Shown here piece after piece: positions 33,181-42,543 of a stretch of 64,000 bases of DNA. How positions within the stretch are numbered: position 1 is the first letter of the stretch; each line of letters starts with the position of its first letter. The translations under genes and the position numbers were made by a program. The notes under the pieces were generated by a model. The model saw nothing but the letters and a program-made list of their open reading frames with translations, was not told the DNA's origin and made no database searches. Origin of the DNA: Oscillospiraceae bacterium (GTDB lineage Bacteria > Bacillota_A > Clostridia > Oscillospirales > Oscillospiraceae); assembly GCA_017459865.1 (NCBI GenBank), contig JAFUCD010000030.1, positions 25,917-89,916 of the forward strand. Reading direction: 5' to 3'.

Positions 33181-35816
33181 CAGCGGCCCAACTTCCCGAG
33201 GTGCTTTTTGGCGGTGTTCGCCACCTTGCCGGGGACGCCCATGGCGATCTTGCCAAGGGTGTGGAAGTACTCCATGTTGCCCTCGTCGGTGAGCTTCTCC
33301 ATGCTGATCGCGTCAAAGCGGCAGTGCGTGGTGCACACGGCGCAGCCGACGCACATGTACTCGTCCACCACGGCGACGCCGCAGCCGAGGCAACGCCCCG
33401 CCTCGACGGCGGCCTGCTCGGGCGTGAGCACGCCGCGCAGATCGCGCATGGCGGCGTTCTTCGCGCGGGACTTCTTCGCCTCGGCGGCCTGACGCGGCGC
33501 GTTCGAGACGGTCTCGGGCGCGAGGACGACCTCCTTGCGGCTCAGGCCCTTATAGTCGCGGTGATCGCGGCCGAGCGTGAGGTGCTGGCCCTCGTGGACA
33601 TAGCGGTGGATGGAAACGGCGGCCTCATGGCCCGCGGCGATGGCGTTGACGGCATAGCGCGGTCCGGTGACGGCGTCGCCGCCCGCGAACACGTCCGCGA
33701 CGGCGGTCTGGCACGTCGCCTTGTCAGCGGTGACGAGCCCCTTGTCGTTGAGGCTGAGCCCCAGCGCGCCGAGATCGACCCCGCGGCCCAGCGCGCCGAC
33801 GACGGCGGAGGCGGGCAGCTCGAGGGTCTCGCCGCCGTGCAGATAGGTGACGGCGTTCTCGGAGATCGCCTGTGCCTCGGCCTCGAAGACGAACTTCACG
33901 CCGAGCGCCTTCGCGGCGGCCATCTCATCTCTGACATTGCTCATCGTGCCGACCTTGCGCGGGACGAGCACGGTGACGCGCTTGGCGCCCAGAGCGGCGG
34001 CGCTGCGCGCGGCGTCCATGACCATGTAGTTGGCGTTCACGGCGGCGCCCGCGAGGATCACGACGTCGTCGCCGAGCTTCGGCTTGACGCCGGCGTTGAT
34101 CTTTTTGAGCATATCCAGCGCCGCGCAGACGTTCGCGCCGTCGGCGCCCGGGATCGTGAGCAGCTCCGGCGCCCCAGCGCCCACGCCGAGGAAGAAGGCC
34201 TTGTAGCCCTCGGCGCGCAGCGCGTCGAGCGAGACGTCCCTGCCGACCTCGACGCCGGTCCTGAACTCCACGCCCATCTGGCGCAGCACATCGATCTCCG
34301 CGTTCAGCACGTCCTTTTCCAGACGGAACGCCGGGATCGCGAGGGCGGGCATGCCGCCGAGCTTGTCTTCCTTTTCAAACACCGTGACGGGATAGCCCTT
34401 CTCGCGCAGATAGTACGCGCAGCTCAGACCCGCGGGACCAGCGCCGATGACGGCGATCTTCTGCTCGAACGGGATGCCGCGGGGGTTCAGCATGGGCGGG
34501 ATCCAGCGCTCGTCGGCGTTCAGATCCTGCTCGGCGATGAACTTCTTCAGATCATCGATCGCGACGGCGGCGTCGACCGCGCTGCGCGTGCAGGCGGCCT
34601 CGCAGGGCTTGTTGCAGATGCGGCCGCAGATCGCGGGGAACGGGTTGTCCTTCTTGATGAGCTGCAGCGCCTCGAGCCAGCGCCCCTCCTTCGCGAGGGC
34701 GATATAGCCCTGAACGGAGACGTTCGCGGGGCAGGCGGCCTTGCAGGGCGCGGTGCCGGAGGGCAGCACGTCGGTGCGCGTCTCGCGGAAGTCCGGCGTG
34801 TGGCGGTCGCCGAGCCAGAGCATCGTGTTGCGCGGGGTCTCGGCCGGGCGCGGGATCACGGTGGAGGCGCCGGCGCACAGGCGTGTGCCGAGCTTCATGG
34901 CGTTGACCTGGCAGTTTTCGACGCATTCGCCGCAGGCGACGCACTTGTCCATGTCGACGCGGGCAACGAAGTTCGATTTCACGGCGTCGGGCGCCTGGAA
35001 GTAGGTCGCGATGCGCAGCGCGAAGCAGCCGCAGCCGCAGCAGTTGCAGATGGCGGTCGCGTCCTCATAGCCGGGCGCGACGTTCAGCTCGTGCACGAGA
35101 CCGTTTTTCTCCGCGCGCTCGAGGATCTCATACGCCTCGGCCTTGTCGATGCGGCGGTGCGCGCCCATCTTGGAGTAGTTCACGGCGTTGTCGTTGAGGT
35201 AGATGCACATATCGTCCTCAAGGTGACCGCAGCCCTCGCCCATCAGGCGGCGGGAGCGGCGGCAGGAGCAGGGTCCGACGGAGATCGCCCACGCGTTCTC
35301 GACGAGGTTCTTCACCTCGTCATAGCTCGCCTTGCGGGTGTTGTTCTCCACGGCGCTCTGCACGGGGATGACGCGCATCATGTTGCTGCCCGCGTCCATG
35401 AACGGCGCCAGCAGCGAGACGCGGCGGCGGGTATACTCCTCGAAGCACTCGCCGAGGACGGGATACTTGTCGCACTGCTCACGGTTGGCCATGATGCCCT
35501 CCATGATGCCGGGCACCCAGATGGGATAGAAATAATACGTCACGCCGTCGCGGATGCGCGTGCGCACGGCGCCCGTCTTACATAGCTTGTCGAGCTGCTC
35601 CTGCGTGAACTCGACGCTCTTTTTCGCGCGGCGGGCGATGTCCTCGACGGTGCGGTTTGCCTCCATGCGCATGTGCATCATGATCTGGCACATATCGTCG
35701 TCGATGATCGGCTCCAGGATCTTGTACTCGGGATCGTTATAGGTGATGCCGGTGTAGGTCAGGCCCTCAAGCGTGATCTTAGTCGCCAGCTTGAGGATGT
35801 TCGGTCTGTGCGCCAT
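33180..35816 (-). CDS. Fe-S/FAD oxidoreductase: cysteine-rich ferredoxin module fused to a GltD-like flavoprotein
   Basis: The 878-residue cytoplasmic protein has several parts. The N-terminal helical/winged region (1-120) precedes a cysteine-rich module (CSCRRS, CNCCGCGC). Then come a ferredoxin motif (CVACGECVENC) to about 315 and a GltB/GltD-type Fe-S helical domain (CKAACPANVSVQGY, ICGRICNKPCEAAC, 355-440). An FAD/NAD(P) disulfide-reductase-type domain follows with GAGPAGLSCAYYL (about 460-475) and FAGGDAVTGP. A C-terminal ferredoxin-like motif (CLGCG, CVGCAVCTTHC) closes it. It likely moves electrons between NAD(P)H, FAD and Fe-S carriers; the client reaction is unknown. The ATG at 35816 has AAGGGGGA upstream. 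It is first gene of an operon with hypA. Confidence 0.82.
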   Translation of the reverse strand: MAHRPNILKLATKITLEGLTYTGITYNDPEYKILEPIIDDDMCQIMMHMRMEANRTVEDIARRAKKSVEFTQEQLDKLCKTGAVRTRIRDGVTYYFYPIWVPGIMEGIMANREQCDKYPVLGECFEEYTRRRVSLLAPFMDAGSNMMRVIPVQSAVENNTRKASYDEVKNLVENAWAISVGPCSCRRSRRLMGEGCGHLEDDMCIYLNDNAVNYSKMGAHRRIDKAEAYEILERAEKNGLVHELNVAPGYEDATAICNCCGCGCFALRIATYFQAPDAVKSNFVARVDMDKCVACGECVENCQVNAMKLGTRLCAGASTVIPRPAETPRNTMLWLGDRHTPDFRETRTDVLPSGTAPCKAACPANVSVQGYIALAKEGRWLEALQLIKKDNPFPAICGRICNKPCEAACTRSAVDAAVAIDDLKKFIAEQDLNADERWIPPMLNPRGIPFEQKIAVIGAGPAGLSCAYYLREKGYPVTVFEKEDKLGGMPALAIPAFRLEKDVLNAEIDVLRQMGVEFRTGVEVGRDVSLDALRAEGYKAFFLGVGAGAPELLTIPGADGANVCAALDMLKKINAGVKPKLGDDVVILAGAAVNANYMVMDAARSAAALGAKRVTVLVPRKVGTMSNVRDEMAAAKALGVKFVFEAEAQAISENAVTYLHGGETLELPASAVVGALGRGVDLGALGLSLNDKGLVTADKATCQTAVADVFAGGDAVTGPRYAVNAIAAGHEAAVSIHRYVHEGQHLTLGRDHRDYKGLSRKEVVLAPETVSNAPRQAAEAKKSRAKNAAMRDLRGVLTPEQAAVEAGRCLGCGVAVVDEYMCVGCAVCTTHCRFDAISMEKLTDEGNMEYFHTLGKIAMGVPGKVANTAKKHLGKLGR

Positions 35817-35877
35817 GGTGTTTCCCCCTTCAAAAATCTCATGTTTATATCCGTTCAACAATTGCATATACATTTTC

Positions 35878-35906
35878 AGTATATCATGCAGGTTTTTTTC
35901 TTTCAA
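35878..35906 (-). promoter_or_regulatory. Promoter of the oxidoreductase-hypA operon
   Basis: On the minus strand TTGAAA (35906-35901), a 17-base spacer, TATACT (35883-35878), about 62 bases upstream of the start. Confidence 0.7.
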
Positions 35907-35974
35907 CAGTTTGTTGATAAAAAATTCACGTTGTTCGGCGCTAACCGTTTCGCGCGATCACTCATACTGATCTA

Positions 35975-36000
35975 CAATAGAAAGTAGACACTTTCTATTG
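35975..36000. other. Inverted repeat in the 395-base gap between oxidoreductase and symporter genes
   Basis: CAATAGAAAG and CTTTCTATTG form a 10-bp perfect stem with a six-base loop. The surrounding interval (35817-36211) has no supported gene. Besides this repeat, it holds the oxidoreductase promoter and the symporter terminator; 36001-36120 shows nothing recognisable. Confidence 0.45.
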
Positions 36001-36123
36001 CGGAAGCGGCGCTGGACACGTCGTACTCTTGTGCTGAAAACAAAAATAACGTCTCATACAGCCTCCAACGCGCCTTTGGTGCTACGAAAAGAAGACGTTG
36101 CCAACTTTCGATGGGAGTCTAGT

Positions 36124-36172
36124 ATAAAAACTTCGCCATTGCCGGAGTCTGTATCACAGACCGACAATGGCG
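36124..36172 (-). terminator. Terminator of the GPH symporter gene
   Basis: The outer stem CGCCATTG/CAATGGCG (36134-36172) and inner stem GTCTGT/ACAGAC are followed on the minus strand by AAGTTTTTATA. Confidence 0.75.
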
Positions 36173-36211
36173 AGGTTGGTTGTATAGTTTCCCGCTTCGC
36201 GATACGCGGGT

Positions 36212-37657
36212 TTATTCCGCTGCGGATTGCGCGTGCTTGGCCTTGACGGCCTCGGTGATCTCCGCGACCTTGGCTTCGTTGAGGATGAATTTCTTCTTGA
36301 ACCAGAAGAACGCAATAATCAGACCGATGATCGGTATGACCGTCATAGTCATACGCAGGCCGGTCTTCTGTCCGAGCGTAACGGCGGCAGAAAAGTCGCG
36401 CACCTTATCGGCGTCACTGATGTCGGTGCCGCTCTGCAGATGGTTGATGCTCAGGCAGATGGAGGCGGCGAGCGCCGCGATGCCGGAGGCGAGCTTGACG
36501 ACAAACGTTTGCATAGAGAAGATGACGCTCTCGTCACGGCGATCATTTTTCAGCTCGCCGTAATCGACGGTGTTAGCGAGAAAAACAGTAGTGATGACCG
36601 TTAGCATACCATTAGCGGCAAAGATGAAGAAGCCGGGGATAAACAGCAGGAATACGTTCGACATATTCGTGAAAGCGAGGATCAGCAGCACCGCGTAGCC
36701 CGCGACCGCCATGCCGAGGCAGATATAGAAGATCTGAAGACTGGAATACTTTATACGCAGCAACGGATAAAACGCCATCATGCTGAGCACTTGGATGCCG
36801 CCGCCAAACATATTGAACAGGACGTAGGCGCTATTCCAGCCCGTGCCGCCGAAATCATACTTGAAGAAATAAATGACGAGGTTTGAGGTGATATACACCG
36901 CAGTATTGATCAGCACAATTGCGAGCGTCACAGTCATGGCCTGGTCGTTCTGCACGAGAGCCTTGAACATCTGTCCGACAGAGACGGTCTCCATCTCGAC
37001 GGTGGAGCGCTCCTTGATGTTGATGCACATTAGCAGCGTAAACAGCACAAATAGTGCCGCCACGATTAACGAGAAATACTTGAAGCCGACGATTTCGCCC
37101 GCGTTGCCCTCGACACCGCCGAGCATCTTCCCCAGCATCGGGACGACGATCATCGTCACGATTGTGATGATCGCGCTGCCCACGCCCGCGCATGTACGAG
37201 CAATCGTGGTAAGATTCTCACGCTCCTTGCCGCTCTGCGTGAAAGCCGGGATCATAGACCAATAGGGAATGTCCATCATCGTGTAGGTGACGCCCCAGAG
37301 AATGTAGAAGATCGCAGCGTAGGCCACGAGCCCGCTACCTTTCAGCGTGGGAGGCGCAGCAAACATCAAAAACAGGATCAACGCATTGGTCACCGTGCCG
37401 ATCAACAGCCAAGGACGAAACTTGCCCCAGCGAGTCTTGGTCTTGGCAACGATAACGCCCATGATAGGATCATTAAACGCGTCGAACACGCGCGCCGCCA
37501 TGAGAATGACGCCCATCGCGATCGCGCTCACGCCTAGCAGATCCTGAAAATAATAGAGGACATAGCTTGCCGAAAGCATATAGACCATGTCCTTGCCGAC
37601 AGCGCCTAATGCATACGACAGCATAGATTTGCCGGATAGTGCATAGTTGTTATCCAT
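36212..37657 (-). CDS. Glycoside-pentoside-hexuronide (GPH) family cation symporter
   Basis: The 481-residue transporter has about 12 helices. GPH/melibiose-permease features are YALGAVGKDMVYMLSASYVLYYF at the start, the DAFNDPIMGVIVAKTKTRWGKFRPWLL loop and DIPYWSMIPAFTQSGKERENL. The ANTVDYGELKNDRRDESVIFS motif near residue 375 also fits. Such permeases import oligosaccharides or glycosides with Na+ or H+. No sugar-metabolism gene is adjacent, so the substrate is unknown. Base composition is less GC-rich than the flanking genes, which fits recent transfer. AAGGAG precedes the ATG. Confidence 0.88.
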   Translation of the reverse strand: MDNNYALSGKSMLSYALGAVGKDMVYMLSASYVLYYFQDLLGVSAIAMGVILMAARVFDAFNDPIMGVIVAKTKTRWGKFRPWLLIGTVTNALILFLMFAAPPTLKGSGLVAYAAIFYILWGVTYTMMDIPYWSMIPAFTQSGKERENLTTIARTCAGVGSAIITIVTMIVVPMLGKMLGGVEGNAGEIVGFKYFSLIVAALFVLFTLLMCINIKERSTVEMETVSVGQMFKALVQNDQAMTVTLAIVLINTAVYITSNLVIYFFKYDFGGTGWNSAYVLFNMFGGGIQVLSMMAFYPLLRIKYSSLQIFYICLGMAVAGYAVLLILAFTNMSNVFLLFIPGFFIFAANGMLTVITTVFLANTVDYGELKNDRRDESVIFSMQTFVVKLASGIAALAASICLSINHLQSGTDISDADKVRDFSAAVTLGQKTGLRMTMTVIPIIGLIIAFFWFKKKFILNEAKVAEITEAVKAKHAQSAAE

Positions 37658-37705
37658 ACAGATTCTCCTTACTCTTTACTAATAATCAACATTTGCTTCG
37701 AAGCT

Positions 37706-37734
37706 ATTGTACGATAAAACCGCACAAATTTAAA
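37706..37734 (-). promoter_or_regulatory. Probable promoter of the symporter gene
   Basis: On the minus strand TTTAAA (37734-37729), a 17-base spacer, TACAAT (37711-37706). The -35 is weak. Confidence 0.4.
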
Positions 37735-37800
37735 GTGATTTTTACACATTCCCACAAAACATGTATCAAAAAGATTGCGATCGAAAGCGGCGCATCACTT

Positions 37801-38934
37801 TTACGCCCGCGCAAACCGCTCGCGTACGCGGCCGACGGCGTAGCTCAGGGCGAAGACGACGAGCGTGTACGCCGCGAGCAGGGCGAGGTATACGGGGCTG
37901 TGCGTGCCGCTCAAGTAATAGTACGGCGGGAACAACAGCTGCAGCGCGCGCAGGTCGCGCAGGTCGAAGAAGATCGGCGTGAGCGCGAGCATGGCGAGCA
38001 TGAGGATCGGGATCGCGACGCCGAGCTGCGCCGTGCCCTTCAGAAGCTGCCGCAGAAGCTCGGCAAAGGCGACGCACGCGAGGGCGTACAGCGCCATGAG
38101 CGCAAGCTCCCGATACCACACCGCGGCGAGTCCGGCGACAAACAGCGTGAGCAGCACGACCGCCGCCGTATCGACCACGGGGATCAGATGATAGGCATAG
38201 GGAAACAGCCGCCTGCGCCGCCGCGAGAGCCACACGAAGCTGTCGCGCTGCGCGTCCACCAGATAATACAGCGCCGAGGCGAGCGCCGCCATCATCACCA
38301 GCAGCGCCATCAGTCCGCGCGCCGGCATGACGAGATAGCTCGTGTCCTCGGGCGCGGCGCTGTCGAGAAACGTCAGCTCGATGATCCGGTCGCCGCGCTC
38401 CACGCTGTGGTAATAGTCCTCCAGCTCCTGCGCCGTGGGCGTGGGCTTCGGCTTGAGCTCCGTGAGGACATAGTCCTCATACACGGCGTACGCCAGCTCC
38501 GGATAGAGCGCGGCAAAGAGCTTTTCGCGCGCCAGCGAGCGCAGGATGTCGTCGCCCTCGCGGACATGGACGCGCACGAGCGCTTCCCCGCCGCCGTCGG
38601 CGTGCGCCGCGATCCGCGCCGAGAGATCCGCCGGGAGGATCCAGGCGGCGTCCGCGCGGCTGGAGGCCACGAGCGCGCGGGCCTCACGCTCGGAGGCGCA
38701 ATGCTGATAGTGCAGGACGCTCCGCTGTCCGTCGAGCCGCTCCAGCACCGCCGCGGCTGCGGGATCGGCGGGATCCTCGGCATAGACCGCGATCGTGGCG
38801 ACGCCGCTGGACTGCTCGGCGAGCAGCCCCAGCGCCAGCACCAGCAGCGGCACCGCCGAGAGAATCAGCCAGAAGCTCACGCGCCGGGCAAGGCGCTTGT
38901 TGAGAAGGGTGAACCAGAGAAGAAATCGTTTCAT
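37801..38934 (-). CDS. ABC-2 type transporter permease (second subunit)
   Basis: The 377-residue membrane protein has one N-terminal helix, an extracytoplasmic domain of about 170 residues and about six C-terminal helices: the ABC-2/YhgE-like exporter permease layout. The upstream permease has the same architecture, so they probably form a heterodimer driven by the ATPase at 40192-40869. ATG 38934 is preferred because AAGGGGG sits about nine bases upstream; a GTG at 38943 overlaps that site. It is the last gene of the four-gene operon. The substrate is unknown. Confidence 0.8.
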   Translation of the reverse strand: MKRFLLWFTLLNKRLARRVSFWLILSAVPLLVLALGLLAEQSSGVATIAVYAEDPADPAAAAVLERLDGQRSVLHYQHCASEREARALVASSRADAAWILPADLSARIAAHADGGGEALVRVHVREGDDILRSLAREKLFAALYPELAYAVYEDYVLTELKPKPTPTAQELEDYYHSVERGDRIIELTFLDSAAPEDTSYLVMPARGLMALLVMMAALASALYYLVDAQRDSFVWLSRRRRRLFPYAYHLIPVVDTAAVVLLTLFVAGLAAVWYRELALMALYALACVAFAELLRQLLKGTAQLGVAIPILMLAMLALTPIFFDLRDLRALQLLFPPYYYLSGTHSPVYLALLAAYTLVVFALSYAVGRVRERFARA

Positions 38935-38947
38935 CGCCCGCACCCCC

Positions 38948-40195
38948 TTACAGCCCCGGCCGGCTCAGCCGGGCGCGCCGCAGCCGGATCGCCAGCGCGA
39001 CGAACAGCGCCGTATATGCCGCCATCGCAAGCCCCGGGGCGACGCCCGGCTCCTGCGCCAGGCCCGCGCCGAGAAACGCGACGGCGCAGCCGGTGGGCAG
39101 CCATTGGGCAACGGCCTGCATCGCGACGGGGAAAAAGCGCAGCGGATACAGACAGCCCGAGGCATAGCCCAGCGCCATCGCCGCGAGAAACTGCAGCAGC
39201 ACGCTCTGGATCACGCCCGTGGCGAGCTCATAGAGCAGAAACTGCAGCGCGCCCGTCATGAGCGCCGTGAGCAGCAGGCGCACGATGAGCCGCGTGAGCG
39301 CGGACGCGCTCAGCCCCAGCCCCAGCGCCGAGAGATCCGCCGTGCGGAGCACGACCAGCGCCGGGACGGCGACGGCGGCGAGCGTGACGAGCAGCAGCGC
39401 CAGATACGCGCCCAGCTCCGCCGCGACCTGTCTGCCCGCGCCCATGCCGCGCGCAAAGAGCATGCCGCCGAGCTCCGGCTCGCGCCGGGCGAAGACGCCG
39501 CTCGCCGTGATGCCCCAGAGCATCAGAAACAGCACCAGCAGCCCGCAGAGCATCGACTCCGCGAGATCCAACCCCGTCGGCGTGCGGAGGATCTCGGTCT
39601 CAAAGAGCGCTTCGCGGTCGAGCGCCTGCTCGATATAGCGCTGCCCGAGCGCGTCGCCGGCCTGCCACGACTTCAGCTTCGGAAGCTTGTCCTCCACAAG
39701 ATGCTGTGTGCCGTAGATGGCGTCCTGCGTCGACGAGAGCAGGTCGCCCACGGCGGCGACGACCTCGTCCGTGAGCGCCGCGCCGAGATTCGGCGCTCCG
39801 CCCGGCGCCACATAGCGGATCGTCTCGACCCGCCCGTGCCGCAGACTCTCGACGAAGGTGTCCGGGATGCGGACATAGGCGCTGATCGTGCCGCGCAGCA
39901 GCTGCGCGCGCGCCTCGTCCTCGCTTTGCAGCACATCGAACTCGATGGAATACCGCGAGGGATCCGTGTTCTGCACCGCGGCGAGCCCGAAGCGAAGATA
40001 TTCATTATCAAAGTCTCCGACCATGCCGACGCGGATGCGCGTGACCGGCGTGTCGGAGCGGTTTTTTTCCAGCAGCGCGCTGCCGAGCAGCCCCGCGCTC
40101 GCGAGCAGCAGCACCGTCACGAGCAGCGTCGCCGGCAGCTGGCGCAGCATGCGTCTGCACTGCAGCGCAAAGTATCGCACGAAACGCGGTCTCAC
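38948..40195 (-). CDS. ABC-2 type transporter permease (first subunit)
   Basis: The 415-residue protein has an N-terminal helix (ATLLVTVLLLASAGLLGSALL). A long extracytoplasmic domain (about 50-210) follows, then about six helices in the C-terminal half. The GTG start overlaps the ATPase stop (GTGA), showing tight translational coupling. It is paired with the downstream permease. Lipid, peptide or drug export are all possible. Confidence 0.82.
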   Translation of the reverse strand: MRPRFVRYFALQCRRMLRQLPATLLVTVLLLASAGLLGSALLEKNRSDTPVTRIRVGMVGDFDNEYLRFGLAAVQNTDPSRYSIEFDVLQSEDEARAQLLRGTISAYVRIPDTFVESLRHGRVETIRYVAPGGAPNLGAALTDEVVAAVGDLLSSTQDAIYGTQHLVEDKLPKLKSWQAGDALGQRYIEQALDREALFETEILRTPTGLDLAESMLCGLLVLFLMLWGITASGVFARREPELGGMLFARGMGAGRQVAAELGAYLALLLVTLAAVAVPALVVLRTADLSALGLGLSASALTRLIVRLLLTALMTGALQFLLYELATGVIQSVLLQFLAAMALGYASGCLYPLRFFPVAMQAVAQWLPTGCAVAFLGAGLAQEPGVAPGLAMAAYTALFVALAIRLRRARLSRPGL

Positions 40196-40869
40196 GATTG
40201 CAGATCCTCCACCAGCCGCTCGACGTCCCCGTCAAAGGCATACGGCTCCGCGACGCCGCCGCGCAGCATATAGCACGCGCTGCAGGCGCCGATCTCCTGC
40301 ACGTCATGCGTCGAGAGGATCGCAACGCCGCCGCGCTTGCGGAATGTCTCCAGATAATGCAGGATATGCTCCTTGCACACGAGATCGAGCGCCGCCGAGG
40401 GCTCGTCCAGCAGCAGGATGCGCGGGTCGTGCGCCACGGCGCAGCCGATGCTCAGCCGCTTTTTCATGCCGCCGGACATGCGGTAGACCGGCGTTTTGAG
40501 AAACCGGTCCACGCCCAGCAGCTTCAGCACGCCCGCGTCGAGCGACTGCTCCAGCGACTCCCTGTCATACCAGAGACGGAGATTATCGCGCGCAGAGAGC
40601 TCCTGCAGCAGCGGTGTGCCCTGCGGGACATAGCCCACGAAGGCCGTGCGCCGCGCCTCATCGTGCATTAGGTCGAATTCATTCCAGAGAAACTGCCCGC
40701 CGTCGGGCGGGATCACGCCCGCGAGCGTGCGCAGCAGCGTGGACTTGCCCGTACCGTTGCCGCCGAGCACGGCGATGCAGTCGCCGTTCTGCACCGTGAA
40801 GGACACATCGCGCAGCACGGTCTTTCCCCGATATCCCTTTCGGATATTGCTCACAGAAATGGTCGCCAT
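40192..40869 (-). CDS. ABC transporter ATP-binding protein
   Basis: The 225-residue nucleotide-binding subunit has Walker A GGNGTGKST (about 35-43), a Q-loop (VGYVPQGTP), the signature MSGGMKKRLSIG, Walker B RILLLDEPSAALD and the H-loop STHDVQE. The ATG at 40869 has GAAAGGAGCGG upstream. It follows the zinc-ribbon protein gene by 22 bases and overlaps the next permease. It energises the ABC-2 exporter formed by the two following genes. Confidence 0.92.
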   Translation of the reverse strand: MATISVSNIRKGYRGKTVLRDVSFTVQNGDCIAVLGGNGTGKSTLLRTLAGVIPPDGGQFLWNEFDLMHDEARRTAFVGYVPQGTPLLQELSARDNLRLWYDRESLEQSLDAGVLKLLGVDRFLKTPVYRMSGGMKKRLSIGCAVAHDPRILLLDEPSAALDLVCKEHILHYLETFRKRGGVAILSTHDVQEIGACSACYMLRGGVAEPYAFDGDVERLVEDLQS

Positions 40870-40891
40870 GGACCGCTCCTTTCCTGATCCG

Positions 40892-42496
40892 TTACGCCGC
40901 GTCGGACGTCTGCAGCAGCTCCGGGAGCTGCAGCAGCAGCTGGCGCAGCACGTCCTGGGGGACGCCGGCCTGTCTGAGCGCATCGGTCAGCTCTTTGATG
41001 GCGCTGATATAGTGCCCCGAGCGCTGCCACTCCTTGAACGAGACGGCGTCGGTCACCGGCGTGAAGGGGGCCGACTCTGTCGGCGCGGCGGCGATCGAGA
41101 CGGTCGCGGCGTCGGTATGGAGATAGCGCAGATCGAATGTCGCGTTCGTCTTTCTGCCGTCGAGCGTGCAGTCGCCCTCGGCGTCCACACTCCGCAGCAG
41201 CTTTGTGACCTGATTTTTGCCGAACAGCAGGACAACGCCCTTGTCGAGCTCCAGCTTAAAATGCGCCGAGCGCGCATCGCCCGCCGTCTCCAGATCGCTG
41301 TATTCCAGCGTGAAAACATCATCCGTATCCCCGTCGATCGCGGCGGCGCAGGTGAGCGTGCCGCGCTCGCGCTGCAGCTCGCCGGTCACGGTGATCTCGG
41401 TCGCGTCGGCGGCGCGCAGGCGGGCCTCCAGCCCCATGGTCTTTTTGGCGGCGCTGATCGGACGGGCATAGGAGAACGCCGTGTCGTCCGGCATGGCAAC
41501 GGCGCGTCCGATCACATCGCCGTTCGCCGCGACGCTGAGATCCATCTGCGCGGTCTCACCGTCTGTGACGGAGGCGAGAATATCTTCTGTGAAGGCGCGG
41601 ATGATGGAACCCGCGTCCGTATCCGCCGCGTCGGCGAGCGCCGTGAGCAGCGCCTGCGCATCCGCGTCCGTCTGAAGCAGCTCCCGCAGCGCGGCGCGGA
41701 TCTCCGCCGCGTCCTCCTCCCGGATCGTCACACGCAGGACCGTGCAGCGCTGGGAGATGCCGCCCGCGGAGAGCGTGTCGCGGTCCTTCGTCACGTCGTC
41801 CAGCTCCTGCACGACGCAGGTGAGCAGCTTTTTCATGAGCGCCTCGGCCTCATCCCGGGTCAGATCGGCGTCGCGCAGCGCATCGGACAGCGCAAGGCTG
41901 CCGCCCGAGACGTCCTCCAGCTCGAAATAGTCCTCGTTCAGCAGCGGGATCTGCAGCGCGGCGCTCTCGCTGTCGCTGTAGCAGTTGGCGGCGAGCAGCT
42001 GCGCATCGTTGAGCAGAAGCTCGGCATGCGCCATGGCGGCGCCGTTTTCGGTCTGCACCGTCGTCCGCAGGGTCGCGTCCTCGAGCCAGTCGAGCGCCTC
42101 CGTGGCGGGCGAGACGTGCAGCTCGACCGCGCTGCCGGTCATGCCGTCCTCAGGCACGAGATACGTCGCGTAGCAGTCGCCGAAGCGCGCGGCAAGATCC
42201 TCGATCGCGCGCGCCTCCACGTGCTGGTAATACTTCGCCGGAGACAGGAACGTGCGCAGCAGGAACTCCCCGATCAGCCGGTGGAACACCGCGCCGGCGG
42301 CGACGATGAGCGCGGCGAGCACGAGCAGCACTATGCGGCGGGCGCGTCTTCCGCGCGGCCTTTTCCGCTTTTCCGCGCCCGGGACCGGATCGGTATCCAG
42401 AAACGGCTTCGGCTCCGGCGCGGGCATTTTGGCGCCGCACGCGGCGCAGAACTGTGTACCGGGGCGCATTTCCGCTCCGCAGTTTTTGCAAGTCAT
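40892..42496 (-). CDS. Zinc-ribbon membrane protein, first gene of the ABC-2 exporter operon
   Basis: The 534-residue protein has an N-terminal zinc ribbon (CKNCGAEM and CAACGAKM, residues 3-24), a basic linker (KRKRPRGRRARR), one transmembrane helix (IVLLVLAALIVAAGAVF, about 55-71) and a large extracytoplasmic domain to the end. The outer part is not a family I recognise and resembles the soluble part of other clostridial zinc-ribbon membrane proteins only in layout. It may be a substrate-binding or regulatory partner of the exporter (inference from operon position). Confidence 0.7.
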   Translation of the reverse strand: MTCKNCGAEMRPGTQFCAACGAKMPAPEPKPFLDTDPVPGAEKRKRPRGRRARRIVLLVLAALIVAAGAVFHRLIGEFLLRTFLSPAKYYQHVEARAIEDLAARFGDCYATYLVPEDGMTGSAVELHVSPATEALDWLEDATLRTTVQTENGAAMAHAELLLNDAQLLAANCYSDSESAALQIPLLNEDYFELEDVSGGSLALSDALRDADLTRDEAEALMKKLLTCVVQELDDVTKDRDTLSAGGISQRCTVLRVTIREEDAAEIRAALRELLQTDADAQALLTALADAADTDAGSIIRAFTEDILASVTDGETAQMDLSVAANGDVIGRAVAMPDDTAFSYARPISAAKKTMGLEARLRAADATEITVTGELQRERGTLTCAAAIDGDTDDVFTLEYSDLETAGDARSAHFKLELDKGVVLLFGKNQVTKLLRSVDAEGDCTLDGRKTNATFDLRYLHTDAATVSIAAAPTESAPFTPVTDAVSFKEWQRSGHYISAIKELTDALRQAGVPQDVLRQLLLQLPELLQTSDAA

Positions 42497-42543
42497 AGGT
42501 CGTTACCTCTCAATCAGCGGGATTTTGCGCTTTCTGTCCAATT

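Noticed and set aside
36001..36120. Possible gene remnant between the oxidoreductase and symporter genes
   Set aside because: No frame shows recognisable protein sequence or a usable start; left as plain intergenic DNA.
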